From positions 461,924 to 525,923 of the forward strand of contig NW_020312894.1 in NCBI RefSeq assembly GCF_003265705.1: a stretch of DNA of 64,000 nucleotides, in the 5' to 3' direction. Of this stretch, positions 1 to 13,060 are shown in pieces. The notes under the pieces are model-generated. The model saw only the letters and a program-made list of their open reading frames with translations, was not told the origin of the DNA and did not search any database. A program made the position numbers and the translations under genes. Source of the stretch: Callorhinus ursinus (taxonomy: Eukaryota > Chordata > Mammalia > Carnivora > Otariidae). Positions within the stretch are counted from its first letter, which is position 1. Every line of letters starts with the position of its first letter.

Positions 1-1774
1 CCCAGAAATCCACTGTTGTGCTAGGCTGGGCTCCGGGCACTAGGGGGCAGCACGGTCCCCGAGCTGTCGCAGGGCCGGGCCAGAGGGTGGGGGAGTCCTC
101 AGGAGCACCTGCCCGCCCAGCCCGCCTGCTGGCCCGCAGAGGCCCTAGTGGAACCTGACCCCGGCCGCCCCACACCTGTGACTCCCGCCATGCTGCCCAC
201 CTGCCAGAGGTCATGTGTCACTGTCCCAGTTGATCTCTGACCACCTGCCCCGGGAGGGGGGTGTCCTTCTGGGGGACACGGAGGAATGAGAGCCAAAAGC
301 AGGCTCCTGGAGGCAGCCTGGGTCCCCCCTTGTGGCTGCTCACTGCCTTGCACAGGAAGCACCGTGGAGCTGGGGGCTCCCTTTCAAGCCACAGGAGGTT
401 TCCTCTTCCAGTCTGCGGTGTGTACAGCCATCATGGCCAGAGCCCTGGCGTTGTGCAAACCTCTTGCTGAGCAGAGGAACCCGCCGGCCCCTGGCTTGCG
501 GCCCTCCTGCCCTGCCCTGAGACCCAGAAACCTTGTGTCGCCATCCCGGGCTGCGGGCAGCAGGCTTGCCCACGGCACCTCAGGGCTGCAGGTGGGGTGG
601 GGGTGGGGGTGGGGAGTGGCACAAGAGCTGTGTTGGGGGCTGCGCGGGGTCCTGGGCCCTAGGGGCAGGCCTGTGCTGGTCCTGGCTGCCGACATTAGCT
701 GCAGGCGCAGTCCGGTCCACTGCCCACGGAGCGTGTGCGTCCGCTGCAGCTTTGGTTTCTGCCAGTGCAGGGGCTTTTGCCTTTTACTTCTTGTTTTCAA
801 ATAATTGCAGCATAGGAGGAAGGAAGAGAAGATCAGATCACTGGGGAGGTGGGGTCTCACACACCTTGTTTCATCACAGGAAGTGGTATGTAGGCAGGGG
901 GACAGAGCACGTGTTCAGACCATTGCCACACCTCTGTCGCCTCTGCCTGAGATGCCTCAGTCGGCTAGCCCGTCCTGCCTTTTCTGCCATCCGCTTTGGG
1001 GGAAATAAGGGTCTGTTAGACTTTGACCTCTGGCCTGGACTGTGCTGCCCACAGGTTCTCGCTTTGATGCCATCACCTCAGGGAGCTTGTGCAGAACGCA
1101 GCTCCGGAGCCACGTGGTTCGGCTGCAGGCGGTCTGGGACCCCCGGTGACGGACCCACTGGAGAAGCCTGGGTGCCAGGCCACAGTGGGGGCGGCCCCAC
1201 CCTGCAGAGCAGAGGCACCAGGGTGCGGTGTGGGGAGCTTTCCGTTCCCCAGGAAGTCTGAGGGCACATCCGCCCCCAGACAGAGCCTGCTCCGAACCAC
1301 TGCCCCGCCACCTGGCCAGAGGCCCCTGGGCCAGGCGGGCCTGGGCTTCCTCACCTGCACCGAGCGGCGTGCGACCTTGCAAGGAGGGGCTCAGCTTAGT
1401 CTGTGCGCCAACCCCCTCCGTTAATTCGATCCACATTTATGAAGTTTCTTCCACGTGCTGGACACCGGGCTCTGTCTAGGGGCCCCCAGGGGCCCAGGAG
1501 TAGACGCGGGAAAACCCAAGAGCGAGCCCGAAGGCGGCGCCCCTACCCAGCGGGTGTCCAAGCCCCGCCCCTCCCAGCGTCGGAGGGGCCGATACGCTGC
1601 GGGCCGGGGGCTGGTCTCCGGGGCGGGGCGCCGGGACCAGACCTTGTCGCGAGCGCGGAGCCACCTCCTGCCAGCGCCGCGTCCCCGGACCCTGGCCTCC
1701 TGGCCCCGGAGCCCGTGCGCGCCCCCTGTTCTTGCCCCGGACGCCCGTGTACGCCCCCCGAGCGCGCCCCGGCC
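1..1774. other. Upstream flank of ADAM8 with CpG-rich promoter part
   Basis: No coding exon is recognised in this stretch. In the human order the neighbour here would be the 3' end of TUBGCP2, but nothing in the first 1.4 kb could be matched to it. From about 1500 to the ADAM8 start codon the DNA becomes rich in G, C and CpG and lacks an obvious TATA box. This is typical of a CpG-type promoter and is taken as the ADAM8 promoter and 5' leader by position. Confidence 0.5.
37..51 (+). promoter_or_regulatory. CTCF-like binding motif
   Basis: The core GCACTAGGGGGCAGC fits 13 of 14 positions of the widely used CTCF consensus (CCASYAGRKGGCRS). It lies about 1.7 kb upstream of the ADAM8 start codon, between ADAM8 and the expected TUBGCP2 end. 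A boundary or insulator role is inferred from the motif only. Confidence 0.45.
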
Positions 1775-4700
1775 ATGCGCGGCCTGCGGCTCCAGCTGCT
1801 CGCGCTGTGTCTGCAAGGTGAGTGCCGGGCGCGGTCGGGTCCCCTGGCCCTCCGCACCCCGCCGAGCGCGGGGTCAGTCTCGGGTCGGGCCCGCCGAGGG
1901 GAGCCCTCAGCGGGAAGGGCCCAGGGCGGCAGACGGAGACTTCTAAAGGGAACTGGGAGAGAAGACGCCTGGGGCGTTTCCCCAGCGCTGGTCCGGCCCG
2001 GGACTCACAGGGCTCGGTGGAGAGCCGCGCCACCCCCATCCACCCCGGAGCCTTGGGGTGACTGCCCACTCCCACCCAGACCCCCCCCCAGCCTGGCAGG
2101 GAAGGGAGGACCGAGGAGCAGTGACCTGAGCTGAGGGTGGGCACAGGGGGAGAAGGGCGGGAGGGGGTAGTCTAGGCACTTGGGACCCACCGCCCGCCGG
2201 GGAGCTGGTGGTCCCCACGCTCCCTGCTGCTGGGGGGAGCCTTCTGGGCTGGGTTCGGTGGTGTCCCAGCCCCAGGCTGGAGGGGCCCACTTCTGGGAGG
2301 CGGGGCCTCGCTCTCCTTTTGCAAGATAGTGGCCGTGGGACACATCCATCAACACTTTGAGACCGAGAAGAGTCTTGCAGGGTCGCTGTTGTCGGGGCCC
2401 TACTCCCAGGGCTGTTTGTTGTTGGATACCTGGGAGCTTCTGGATCTGGGCTGGGTGAACTGCCTGCGGGCCTAGGGCAGACCTCCCCTCCTCCCCGACC
2501 CAGGGCCGGAGTGCGCCCTCGGACCTGAGGGAGGGGACGTGTAAGGTCTGCCCTAGGCCCTGGGGGAGGAGCTATCAGGGGCTGCCCTGTGGGCCCCACC
2601 CAGGGCAGGGGAACCCCGTCTCCGAGTCCCTGGTGCTCGCGCTCCCTGGTGACTCCCTCAGAGGAGGAGGTGCAGGCCCAGCGCCGGCCTGCTGACCCCC
2701 TTCTTGCCCACAGTGGCCGCCCCCAGCACCCTGCTGCCCCACGTGGACCAGTACGAGGTGGTGTGGCCCCAACGCCTGCCGGCAGCACCCCGTGCCCGCC
2801 GAGCCCTGCCCTCCCACCTGGTAAGTCTCGGCAGGGAAGCCGGCCCGGGGGTCTCTCCTGGCCCACCAGAGCCTGTTCTGTCTGTAGTTCCCAGTGTGCC
2901 CGCCAGTGTGAGGAGCCGGCCTGGGGAGCTGACCGCCTGTCTCTGCCTGCACTTCTCCACCCTGAGGCCTCAGCTCCCTGCACCCTGCCTCAGCCTGCCC
3001 TCCGGTGGGGGGGTGAGGGGAGCGCGGCTTCTGCTGAGTGTGGGCCCTGGGGCTGCCTTTCAGGAGCCCTTGTAGCCCAGGGCAAGTGCCAGTTTCACTC
3101 CCTGGCCAGATCAGTCAGATCCCTTTCAGGCCGGAGACGGTGGCTCATCAGGGGCGTGTCACCTTACGAGTTTGTGGTGACTGTGGTGACGCACCTTTGT
3201 GGGGCATTTGGAGCCGGGCTGGGATTCCCCAAGCAAGGCTGGCCGGGGGCATTCCTGAAATCCCTGTGGGTCAGCCCCGTCCTGACCTCGGGGAAAGCTT
3301 TCTACCGCCCTGGGCCCTCATGCTGTCCTGTCCCGAGAGGTCAGCGGGCTGGGGGCACCCCCGGGGTGCTCAATCACGTGCTGTGTCCTCATCTCCTCAG
3401 GGCCATGTCTCCCCCTCCCCCTGCTTCCTGGGGAAGGGGATTCTAGTCATTACTTGTGTGGACAGATGAGGAAATGGAGGTCTGCCCAGCCTCAGCTCCC
3501 TAACACTAGCTCGATGCTGAATGACCCGCAGGGTCCTCCAAGGGACTTTCAGATTTCAGGGTGCCCCGGCCCTGGCTGCATCCGCAGCCCAGCCGGGCTC
3601 CACCGCACCCAGGTTTGAGGTGCTGTGCCCTTGGGGCAGGGCCCCTCACCTTGGACCCCTCCCTCTCCTGGCTCAGGACCTATACCCGGAGAGTGTGAGC
3701 TACATCCTTGGGAGCCAAGGGCACAACTTCACCCTGCACTTGAGGAAGAACAGGTGAGCGGAGGCCCAGCCTGCTGCGCCCAGCATACTCATGCCCTAGG
3801 CGTCCAGCTCCCTGGCCCGGCCACTCCGCCAGGCCAGAGGTGGCTTCTGTGGGGGCAGGCGGGGCCCCGGGCACCACAGTGGCTCTTTTCCAGGGACCTG
3901 GTAGGCTCGGGCTACACGGAGACCTACAGGGCTGCCAATGGCTCCCAGGTGGTGGAGCACCCACAAAAGCAGGTATGGGCCCAGGACAGCCCCCCGCAAG
4001 GCCGGCAGTGGACAGAGCGGGGGCAGGGCCGTGAGCCACTCACGCCTCCTCCCTCCTGCAGGGTCACTGCTTCTACCAGGGCCACGTGGAGGGGCACCAG
4101 CATTCTGCCGCCAGCCTCAGCACCTGTGCCGGCCTCAGGTGGGTGCCGCAGACCTGGGAGGGTGTCAGCCGTCCCCCACATGCTCCAGAGAAGTAAACTG
4201 AGGCTGAGAAGAGAGGGGCTCAGTGTGACGACCTTCCTGCACGTGGGCGTCTGGCCTGTTAGAAGTCACAGGTTCCGCGAGCTACAGGGCTCCCCTCGGG
4301 CCCTGGAGGCCGTGGCCCGTATACCGCCCGCCTGGGGGGCCGTCCGTCCCCGTGCAGATGGAGCTTTGTCCTCACCAGAAGGAGGTCCCCTGTCCCTCAG
4401 GGGTTTGACCCTCCCCAGATGCCCGTGTGGGGATGCTCTAATTCAGAACCACCTGGCTTACCTCTGCCCTCAGGGGCTTTTTCCGGGCCGGCTCGGACGT
4501 CCACCTGATCGAGCCCCTGGACGGGGACGGTGAAGAGGGGCGCCACGCGTTGTACCGGGCGGAGCACCTGCAACAGAAGGCGGGGACCTGTGGGGTCAGC
4601 GACACCAGCTTGGAGAAGGCCTTGGGGCCTCGGATCTCGGCAGCCTTCAGGCCCCAGGTGAGGTGGGGGGGCCGGACCAGCTTCCTCATCCGCTGTCCAC

Positions 4701-7700
4701 CGGGCCTGCATCCCCCAGACTCCCACTGTGCTCGGCTGAGTGAGGGTTCTACCCAGTGACCCCAGTCAGGGGGGCCTGGGTGTCTCCGAGGGGTCCCCCT
4801 CGGGCCTGGCTCTGCCAGTGGCTGCAGGGATCGCCCCTTGGCCTGAGCTGGGGCCTCCGGAATGGCACCCCCAATCATGAGCAGGGGGCCGGTGCCAGCT
4901 CCAGGACCCCGGGAGAGGGTCAGTGTGTGAAAACCGGGCCCGGGCCAGGAGGATTGTGGCTGGGGTGGCTGACCAGCTTCTTGTGCCCCCAGAACTGGCC
5001 ACTGCCCCGAGACACCCGCTACGTGGAGCTGTATGTGGTCACGGACAGCGCAGAGGTAGTGGGGGGCGGGGTGTGGGGGCAGGGCTGGGGCGGCCAGGGG
5101 GCTGCGGGCATCTGAGGGCCTGCCGTCCTGCAGTTCCAGCGGCTGGGGGGTAGAACAGCTGTACGCAGCCGGGTGATGGAGGTGGTGAACCACGTGGACA
5201 AGGTGGGTAGAAACCCTGGGCATCGGGCGGGGCAGGGCCAGCAGGGGCGACCGGCAGCGGGCAGGGAGCTGGGCTCTGCAGCCCTTGCAGTCCCCGAGCC
5301 CGACCTGGGGCTTCCCTGCCCGCCCAGCTTTATCAGGAGCTCAACTTCCGTGTGGTCCTGGTGGGCCTGGAGATGTGGACCCACGAGGACCAGATTCACG
5401 TGAGCTCGAACCCCGACACCACACTGGACAACTTCCTCCGGTGGCGGACGCAGAACCTGGTGGGCCGGCACCAGCACGACAACGCGCAGCTCATCACGTA
5501 TGCGGGTGGCGGGCACAGAGCCAAGCCCTTGCGGCCAGGGAGGACTGTGGAGGGGGAGGCAGTTTTCGGGGCATCCACCTTTGCACGCTGCTCTTGTTTC
5601 CAGTGGGGTCAAGTTCACCGGGACCACCGTGGGACTGGCCAAGGTGGCGGCCGTGTGCTCCCAGGACTCGGGGGCTGTGAACCAGGTTTGCTGGCCTCCG
5701 GGCGCTAGGTCCACGTGCCTGTCCCCGGCTGTCCCCACGGGCTGGGGCACCTGGGCCGCCGCCTCCCCTGGAGGATGCGCTGATGCTTTAAGAAGTGTTG
5801 TTGGCGGGACGCGGTGACAAGCCTGCAGCCTTTCCGGGCCAGTGAGGGCGGGCGGGGTTGGGATGGGGTGCGGAGTCAGCCAGCACAGTCTCGCCTTCTA
5901 GGACCACAACCTAGAGAACCCCATCGGCGTGGCATCCACCATGGCCCACGAGATGGGCCACAACCTGGGCATGGACCATGACGAGAACATCCAGGGCTGT
6001 TACTGCCCTGTGCCACGGGAGGGCGGTGGCTGCATCATGGCGGCCAGCATCGGGTGAGGCCAGGGGCCACTTGCAGAGCGGGGTGCCCTGGGTGCCCCCG
6101 CCCCCACCCCCCCTGACGGAGCCACGCCCTGCACCCCCAGTGCCAGGTTCCCCAGAATGTTCAGCCAGTGCAGCCGCACCAACCTGGAGATGTTCATGGA
6201 GAAGCCTCAGACAGCCTGCCTGGCCAACGCCCCGGACCCCAGCCGGCTGGTGGGCGACCCTGTGTGCGGGAACCTGTTTGTGGAGCGTGGGGAGCAGTGT
6301 GACTGCGGCCCGCCCCAGGTACGGGCCAAATGCCCGCCGCCCCCTGCCCGCATGGACGCCTGTCCGTGACCCACCAGCTGCCCCGTGTGCCGCCCCTGCT
6401 CCCTGAGGCCTGTCTGCCCCCGGGGGCTCTGGGGAGGGGGCCCGGGCTCCGCCCTGGAACCCACTCCCGCCTCTGCCCTCCAGACCTGTCGGAACCCCTG
6501 CTGCAACGCCACCACCTGTCAGCTGTCCGCGGGGGCCCAGTGCGCACAGGGTGCCTGCTGCCGTGGCTGCAGGGTCAGTGCCCCTCCTGCCCCGCACAGC
6601 TGGGCCCGGCTGGTGGGTGGGAAGGGGCCCCGGGGAGGGGGCTGACACACACTGAGCTCCGCTCTGCTGGCAGGTGACGCCTGCTGGTGAGCTGTGCCGT
6701 CGCCCAAAGGACGCGTGTGACCTTGAGGAGTACTGCGATGGCCAGCAGCCAGTGTGCCCGGAGGACGTCTTCCAGGAGAATGGCACACCCTGCCCGGGGG
6801 GCTACTGCTACAACGGGGTCTGCCCCATGCTGGCCCAGAGGTGCCAAGACTTGTGGGGGCTAGGTGAGGCGGGTGCCCTCTGGCCTTCGGGGGGCTGCAG
6901 GGCCCAAGCCGGAGGACTGACCTCCTGGCCCCCACAGGCTCACAGGTTGCCGTGAAAACATGCTACACCTACAGCATCTCACCAGGCTGCCAGGGCAGGC
7001 TCGCCCACGGTTCCAGCAGGTGAGTGGTCATCCGTGGCCTGACTCCCCTGGGTCCAGGGCCACAGGATGTCCCTGGAAGTGGGGCTGCCCAAGAGGGTCT
7101 TCTGCACAAAGGAGTCTGGGGACTGAGTCAGAGGGTTCTCCAGGGGGTCCACCCTGCCTTCCAGGACCCCCAGGTCTGAGCATCTGCCCTCATGGGAGGG
7201 AGGGTGTGTTGCTGTCACTGGGGGTGGGGTAGGTGCCCATCAGCGGACCCTACAGCCTGTCCGAGGACTCTGGGCCTCATTTCCTGCAGCTCCCCAGGTC
7301 GTCCTAAGAGGGGGATCAGCATGCAACAGGCGGGAGACCCAGCAGAGCTGGTTGCATGGCTTGTTTTTCTGTCCACAGGGTCAACAACTGTGGCATTCTA
7401 TACTGTGAGGGCGGACAGAAGCCCCTATTACGGGCTTCCTGCACCTTCACCTCCCACGCGGGCACTTGCCAGGCTCTCGTCCTGGAGGGAGGTGCTGGGT
7501 ATGAGCCAGTACCTGAAGGCACCAAGTGTGGCGAGGAGAGGGTGAGCGCCCAGAGCCCCGTCTGCTGCAGGAGTGTCAGCTGGTTGCAGCTTACAGGGGC
7601 TATGACCCAAACACGAGCCTGGACGTGCCCCCTGTGGCAGTCAGGCTGCTGGGCCCCCAGGTCCTAGACACGCGTCCCACGTAGGCAAGCCCATGTGGTC

Positions 7701-10700
7701 CAAGGGCTGTGCACACGGACTCCTCTGTGTGCTTCAGAGAGACTCAGCAGGGGCACAGGGTGGGGTGGGGGCTGCTCAAGAAGCCGGTCCTCAGTTCCTA
7801 GGGTTTGAAGACCGTTCTGTTCTGCAAGTCCATGCCCCCCTGGGCCTGGGTGGGGCCAGTCCTGTGGCCCTGGTGGCAGCTGTGGGTTGGCTGGCCAACT
7901 GGCAGACGGAGTATAGGCCAGGCCAGCCTGGATGTGGTGGCCATGGCCTGCCTCCCCCAAAGCTCACCGTGCAGGCTGCAGGTCAGCTTCAGTTGATGGT
8001 GGAAGTGGGGACACGGGTTCCAGGCAGTGGTCTAGAACGTCTGCCTGAGGAGACCCCCACTGCCTTTCAGATTTGCTGGAAAGGACTCTGCCAGCACCTG
8101 CAAGTTTACAGATCTAGGAACTGCTCCGCCCAGTGCAACAACCATGGGGTACGTGAGCCCACGGGACATCCCGCCACCCGCCCTCTGGGCCTGAAGGGGA
8201 CGGGTAGGCCGCGCTGGAGATGAGTCCAGGCACAGCAGGGGCCGAGCCAGCGCCCCGGGGACATGGCCAGAAGCTGGACGTCCCACGTGAACACTGAGGG
8301 CCCGGGGCAGTGGTGCCGGTGGACGTGTGGGCTGGGGCTGGCCAGACTTGAAATGCTCTATTCTGAGATGGGGACGAGTGCAGTCCGCTCTCAGGAAGCT
8401 GTGTCACGATGCAGGACAGTCCGCCCTGAGAGCTCGAGGCACCAGGGGCTGGGGCGCTGCCCTCCCGAGCCCCTGTCTCTGAGAGGTTTGGGGACATGCC
8501 CTGAGGACAGCTGACGGGGAGCTGCCCCCGACTGTGCCTGACGTGCTGGCCTTACTGTGGGCACGATTGACGCAGGCCTCGCTTGTGGCAGCCACGCACA
8601 GAGGGGCTGGGCTCGTGGGTGCGCCGGCCCATCCTCCACCAGCCGGGGGGCACGGTAGAGTCCCTCTCAGGCCTGAGGTCTGGCCTGGTGGCTCAGCACC
8701 GGTGGGCTGCCCAGGTGTGTAGCGGCCCGGTCCTCACACACGCTCACCCCCAGGTGTGCAACCACAAGGGAGAGTGTCACTGCCACCCGGGCTGGGTGCC
8801 ACCCCGCTGCACAGAGCCGCTGCCCCACGTGCACACAGGTAGGCCCTGGCACCTGCAAGCCTGCACAGCCTGATGGGGTCCAGTGCGGGTCCCGTCCTTC
8901 CTCAGACCACCTGGGCAGGGCTGAGAAGGACACCACGTGCCTCCCAAGTCCCTCGGGGTATCGTTAGAGATTCAGTCCTTGACCCCGGGCTTTCTGACCC
9001 CATGGGTGCAAGGCACAGCTCAGCAGCCGGTGTGGCTGCCTCGGGCCCACATGAGGCCGGCGAGAGGCCTGTCCTAGAGGGAGGACACAGTAGCAGTGCC
9101 AGCCCTTTTGCTGGGTCCTCAGCCCCCTTCTGAGCGCAGGCGTCTGAGGGGCCCCGACTCCCCCAAGTGTCTTCCTCTGCAGTGGCCACTGTGCGTGTAG
9201 CCGTCCGCAGCACCACGGCCTCCAGGGCCTGGCCAGACCTTGCTCACGTCACTGTGGGCCGGGGGCCAGTCCCCACCAAGCCCTCCAGCCCTTCATCTGA
9301 GAGCCTACCGCACTGGTGTAAGGGACTGGGTCTCAGTGCGCACGCTCCTCAGATGGGCCCTGGGCTCCTGGTCCTCTGCCTGAGAAAACTGTCCCCTCCT
9401 CAGCCCCGGAGCCCTCCCAGCCCTCACTACCCTATTGACACCTGGCCTCATGCACCCCCACAGGGTCCAGGAGCCTCCTGGTGGGCGTGCTTGTCCCTGT
9501 GGTGCTGTTGGTGGCTCTCCTGGCTGGCGCGGTCTTCTACCGAAAGGCCCGGAGCCACATCTCTTGGAGGTGAGCCTGCTCTGGGGTTGCAAAATGTCAT
9601 CATGGGCAAGGAGCACTTCCCACGCTCACACACAGTTGGGAAATGCCCCGCGGAAGTTTGAGAACAGGAACAACCCTTCACATAGAGGGCCTCAAGGCTT
9701 CTGCCTCTCGAGGAGGGGGGGCAGGTGACAAACGTGGCTGACAGGTGGACGTGGTAGACCCAGAGAGAGCCCCTCCATCCCCTAATCAGGGCCAGAGCAC
9801 TTGGGATGATGTGGGCTCCGCCCCTGGTGCGCAGCTGCCATGGGACCTCACCCCTTCTTGTAGGTTGCAGGACACACCCAGGAGCCCCTGAGTCCCTGGG
9901 CCAGATCCTGAGGCCGGGACCCACTGACCAGTCTTGCTTTCTCCCCAGGAACACAGCGCCCAAGACTGCCAAGGGGCTCTCCAACCCCCTGTTCCACGAG
10001 GGCCACGGTGTGCCAGCCAAGGGTGGGGCTTCGGCCCCCACCACCCACCCCAGCCAGCCCTCCAGGCCCACGGCCTCCACAGTGACCCCTAAGCAGCCGC
10101 CCCCTGCTGTAAGCACTACATCCGCCATCCCTAGGCCATCCCTGATCCCTCCCAACAGGGCTTAGAGCTGCCCCACCTCCTTGAAGCAGGCTTTACAGGT
10201 GGACAGTTTGAGAACCCACACTTGAACCCGAGGCTCTCAGCCTCCGCAGGCTCGGTTGGAAGGTGTTAAGGCCCAGATACCCTCTGTTGCTGCCCAGCAC
10301 CTTTGGACGCCTCCACAACAAGGCTGAGGGAAGGGAGTGTGGGGGTCGCACCTGGGCTTAGGCCTTGGGGGCCAATGGGGTGGGGCAGAGCCCTGCCTGC
10401 GCACACTTTATTCTTCCTCCTCTGGGAGGGGTGGGAACCTTGCTTCCTGAGCTGGGGTGGAGCTCCAAAGCCAGACTCCCTGGAGGCAGCCTCCCTGTGA
10501 GCCCCACGCTCTCCACCCTGTTCCCCTGCAGCCTCCAGCCACCATGTCCAACCCTCCCTTCACCGTTCCTGTGTACACCCGGCTGCCCCCATACCAGGTG
10601 AGCAGCAGTGGGGCCCAGCAGCCAGGCCATCTGGGGGCACCAAGCGGGTCCTAGGCGGGGAGTGCAAGGGCTGGGGGCTGGATTTGGTGAGCTGGAGGCC

Positions 10701-12219
10701 CCGGACAGCAGCGGCCGCACTCATAAGGCTGATGGCCCCGCCCCGAGAGAACAGGGACGAAACCCAGGGGCCCAGAGGGCCTGACTGCTGCCCCTCCCTC
10801 CCGGCAGCTCAGCCCTGCTCCTCCAGCCAAGCCACTCCCTGAGCTGAAGCCCAAGCAGGTGAGAATCCTCTGCCACTCAGGAGACTCCCCTGGCTGCACC
10901 CGTGCCCTTCCCTGGCCAGACCCGGTGGTGTCCTCAGCTTCCCTTTGGACCTCAAGTCTGGAGATGCTCTGAGAATGCGTGGCAGACGACTCCTTCCGCT
11001 GTGACCCCCGGGGTCTGCGTCCATCCAGAGGCCCTGCCGGCAGCAACCATTACTGTGCTGTTCGCTTCACGAAGATTCTCTCCTTTCTTTTTAACTTTTT
11101 GAACTAATTTTAGGCTTACAGCAAAGCCGCAGAAATAGCCTTAGGAGGGGTTTTGACAGCAAAAACAGGGGCAAAGGGGCAGAAAGGGGTCTAGCCAAGG
11201 AGTGGTGACAGCCAGCCAAGGCTACAAGGGAGCTGTGCTGTGCACACCAAGGGTCTTCCTTGGGGGGCGGGGGTGTGGCCAGTGCTCCCGGTGGGCCTTC
11301 CCTTCCTCCACCCCAGATCCTGGGGGCACCTGTCCTGCCAGCCCAGAGAAAGCTGAAATGCAAACAGATGCACAGTTCAGTGGTTAATTGTTTAGTGGTT
11401 AATTCTTGGCTTTTGAACCTCCAAAGACCCACATTCTGGCCATTTAAGAGCTTTTCTGGGGAAACCCTGGGGTGGAGTAGGGTGGGGTGGGGTGGGGACG
11501 CTGAGGGAGAGGGGGAGGTGGTGAGGTAGGTTGTGGCTGATGGGCCCAGGAGGGGGTTCTGCCACGTTTGTGTTTGATTCTGCCCCAGCTGGGGACACTT
11601 TGTCGAGAAGCCTGCAGGGGGGTCAGGAGCAGAGTGGGCCTGGGGAACGTTGCTAGGCGATGCTGGGGAAGACGGGGCATTCAGTGGTGTCCAGCGTCCG
11701 CTGTCTGTGTCCTGCAGGGTGTGAAGCCGACCTTCCCACCCCCGCTGCCACCAGTCAAGCCTGGGGCTGGAGGGTCCAACCCTGGACCTCTGCAGGTGAG
11801 CCTCTCTCTCCCAGGGCGCTGGGCAGCAGGGCGCGCGGTCTCCCTGGCTGGCTGGCTGGCTGGGGCACAGTCCTGAGGGGGACACGGTCCGCCAGGTTTG
11901 TTTCAACATCCACTTGACACTGTCGGGACTTTTCAGGGAGCTGCTCCTGTTGGCTGTGAATCTTCTCCTCCTGTTAGTGCAAGGGAGACAGTGTAAGGTT
12001 CCCAAGGCTTAGCTGCTGGTCTTGTGGCCGCAAGTGTGAGCAGCATGACTCCATGTTGCGTCAGCGGTGACGTACATTTTAGGAAATGCAAAAGGAAGTA
12101 TGATTCATTTGTGCTCTTGGTAGCAGATGCATTTTAGCATCGGTTCTTTTTCTTCCTCCGAGGGCGCCGCTGTTCCGAAGGCTGCTCTGATGCCCCCGGT
12201 GCAGAGGACGAGGAGGTGA
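1775..12219 (+). CDS. ADAM8: ADAM8, membrane-anchored metalloprotease-disintegrin, 24 coding exons
   Basis: Coding exons: 1775-1817, 2714-2820, 3677-3753, 3894-3972, 4062-4138, 4474-4657, 4993-5055, 5134-5202, 5328-5497, 5604-5685, 5902-6053, 6141-6318, 6484-6573, 6674-6863, 6938-7019, 7379-7541, 8071-8148, 8754-8838, 9464-9569, 9949-10108, 10532-10597, 10808-10858, 11718-11795, 12163-12219. All introns are GT-AG and the phases add up to 828 aa (human about 824). Order of parts: signal peptide (about 1-16); prodomain with cysteine-switch Cys167 in AGTCGVSD; reprolysin domain with [12 protein letters not shown] (H333, E334, H337, H343) and a following CIM Met-turn; disintegrin and Cys-rich parts from about 405; EGF-like module about 620-650; transmembrane helix 661-682; proline-rich 146-residue tail. 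The family sheds cell-surface proteins in leukocytes and other cells. No inactivating change is seen. No canonical AATAAA follows the stop within 600 bases. Confidence 0.97.
10808..10858 (+). other. ADAM8: ADAM8 short proline-rich exon in the cytoplasmic tail
   Basis: This 51-base in-frame exon codes for [17 protein letters not shown] and is bounded by ggcag and gtgaga. It adds PxxP and KPLPELKPK segments of the kind bound by SH3 domains. From memory, the main human protein runs from the YTR-containing exon directly into the IKPTF/VKPTF exon, so this piece may be absent or skipped in human. Being a multiple of three, it could be alternatively spliced. Confidence 0.7.
11085..11150 (-). mobile_element. 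Short L1 3'-end fragment (antisense)
   Basis: The segment with actaattttaggcttacag resembles the reverse complement of old L1M 3' untranslated sequence and lies in the last long ADAM8 intron region. It is short and diverged, so assignment is tentative. Confidence 0.3.
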
Positions 12220-12639
12220 CGCGGGGCTGCAGGCGCTGGGCCTATAGGTGCGGCCTGAGAAGTGCTAACGGAAGAGCCGGGCCGGACTCCCCTCTCCCAC
12301 CGGCCGCCCCCCGACCGCCCCGGCCTTCTACACTGCGCCCCCCCCGGGGGTCCCGCACCCCGAGGGGCACCTGCGGCCGGCCGCTGCTCTGGAAGCACCC
12401 CCCCCCGCCCCATGCCCGCAGCAGGGCCGAAACTGCAATGAAGTGTGTGTATTTTCTGATTAAGTTATTGATCAAGTTCTAAATATCGAAGATTTTTACT
12501 AAATCGATGTTAGAGTGTAAAACAATGTGGGATACAATTTATAACACGTTAAGGGCTCCGTGCTTCTTAAAGCGTGCGCTGGAAACCGACAATTCCAAAA
12601 TCCTACCTTGTCCCCTGGACTTCAGCAGGACCCCTCCCC

Positions 12640-13060
12640 CACCGGAAGTCAGCCCCAGGGCGCGGGGACAACGGCCCCAACGCCCCGGCCCGCCGCCCCG
12701 CCCCTTCCGGCCCCCGGGGCTCTCCGGCCGCCGTCTCCCGGCAACGGCCCCAACGGCCCGGCCCGCCGCCGCGCTGGGCGCCTCGGGGCCGAGCGCGCAG
12801 AACCCCGCCGCGGCTCGCGCCCGGCGCCCCCCACGCCCTCTGCGCCCGGCTGCACGGGCTCCCGCTCGGCCGCCCCAGGCGCCCCCTGGCCCGGGGCTTC
12901 GGCGACGGCGGTGAAGGCGGGTGGGCGGGGAGGCGCCGGGGACCGCCGAGGCTGGGGTCCTTGGCGGGAGGACCGAGGGCTTGGGGGTGCCCGGCCGGGG
13001 AGGGTGGGGGCCGCAGGGCCCGGCCGGTGCCTGTCCCTGCAAGTGCAGGAGACCCCCCCC
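12640..13060. promoter_or_regulatory. CpG island between ADAM8 and the SPEF1-like relic
   Basis: A dense cluster of CpG dinucleotides begins about 420 bases after the ADAM8 stop codon and covers the first recognisable exon of the SPEF1-like pseudogene. Its position and content fit the former 5' promoter of that gene. It also lies where the ADAM8 3' untranslated region could end. Confidence 0.5.

Noticed and set aside
1..1000. Possible 3' end of TUBGCP2
   Set aside because: Expected from human gene order, but no matching coding segment or poly(A) signal could be identified.
533..1261. Long plus-strand open frame before ADAM8
   Set aside because: Low-complexity GC-driven frame with no recognisable domain and competing open frames on both strands.
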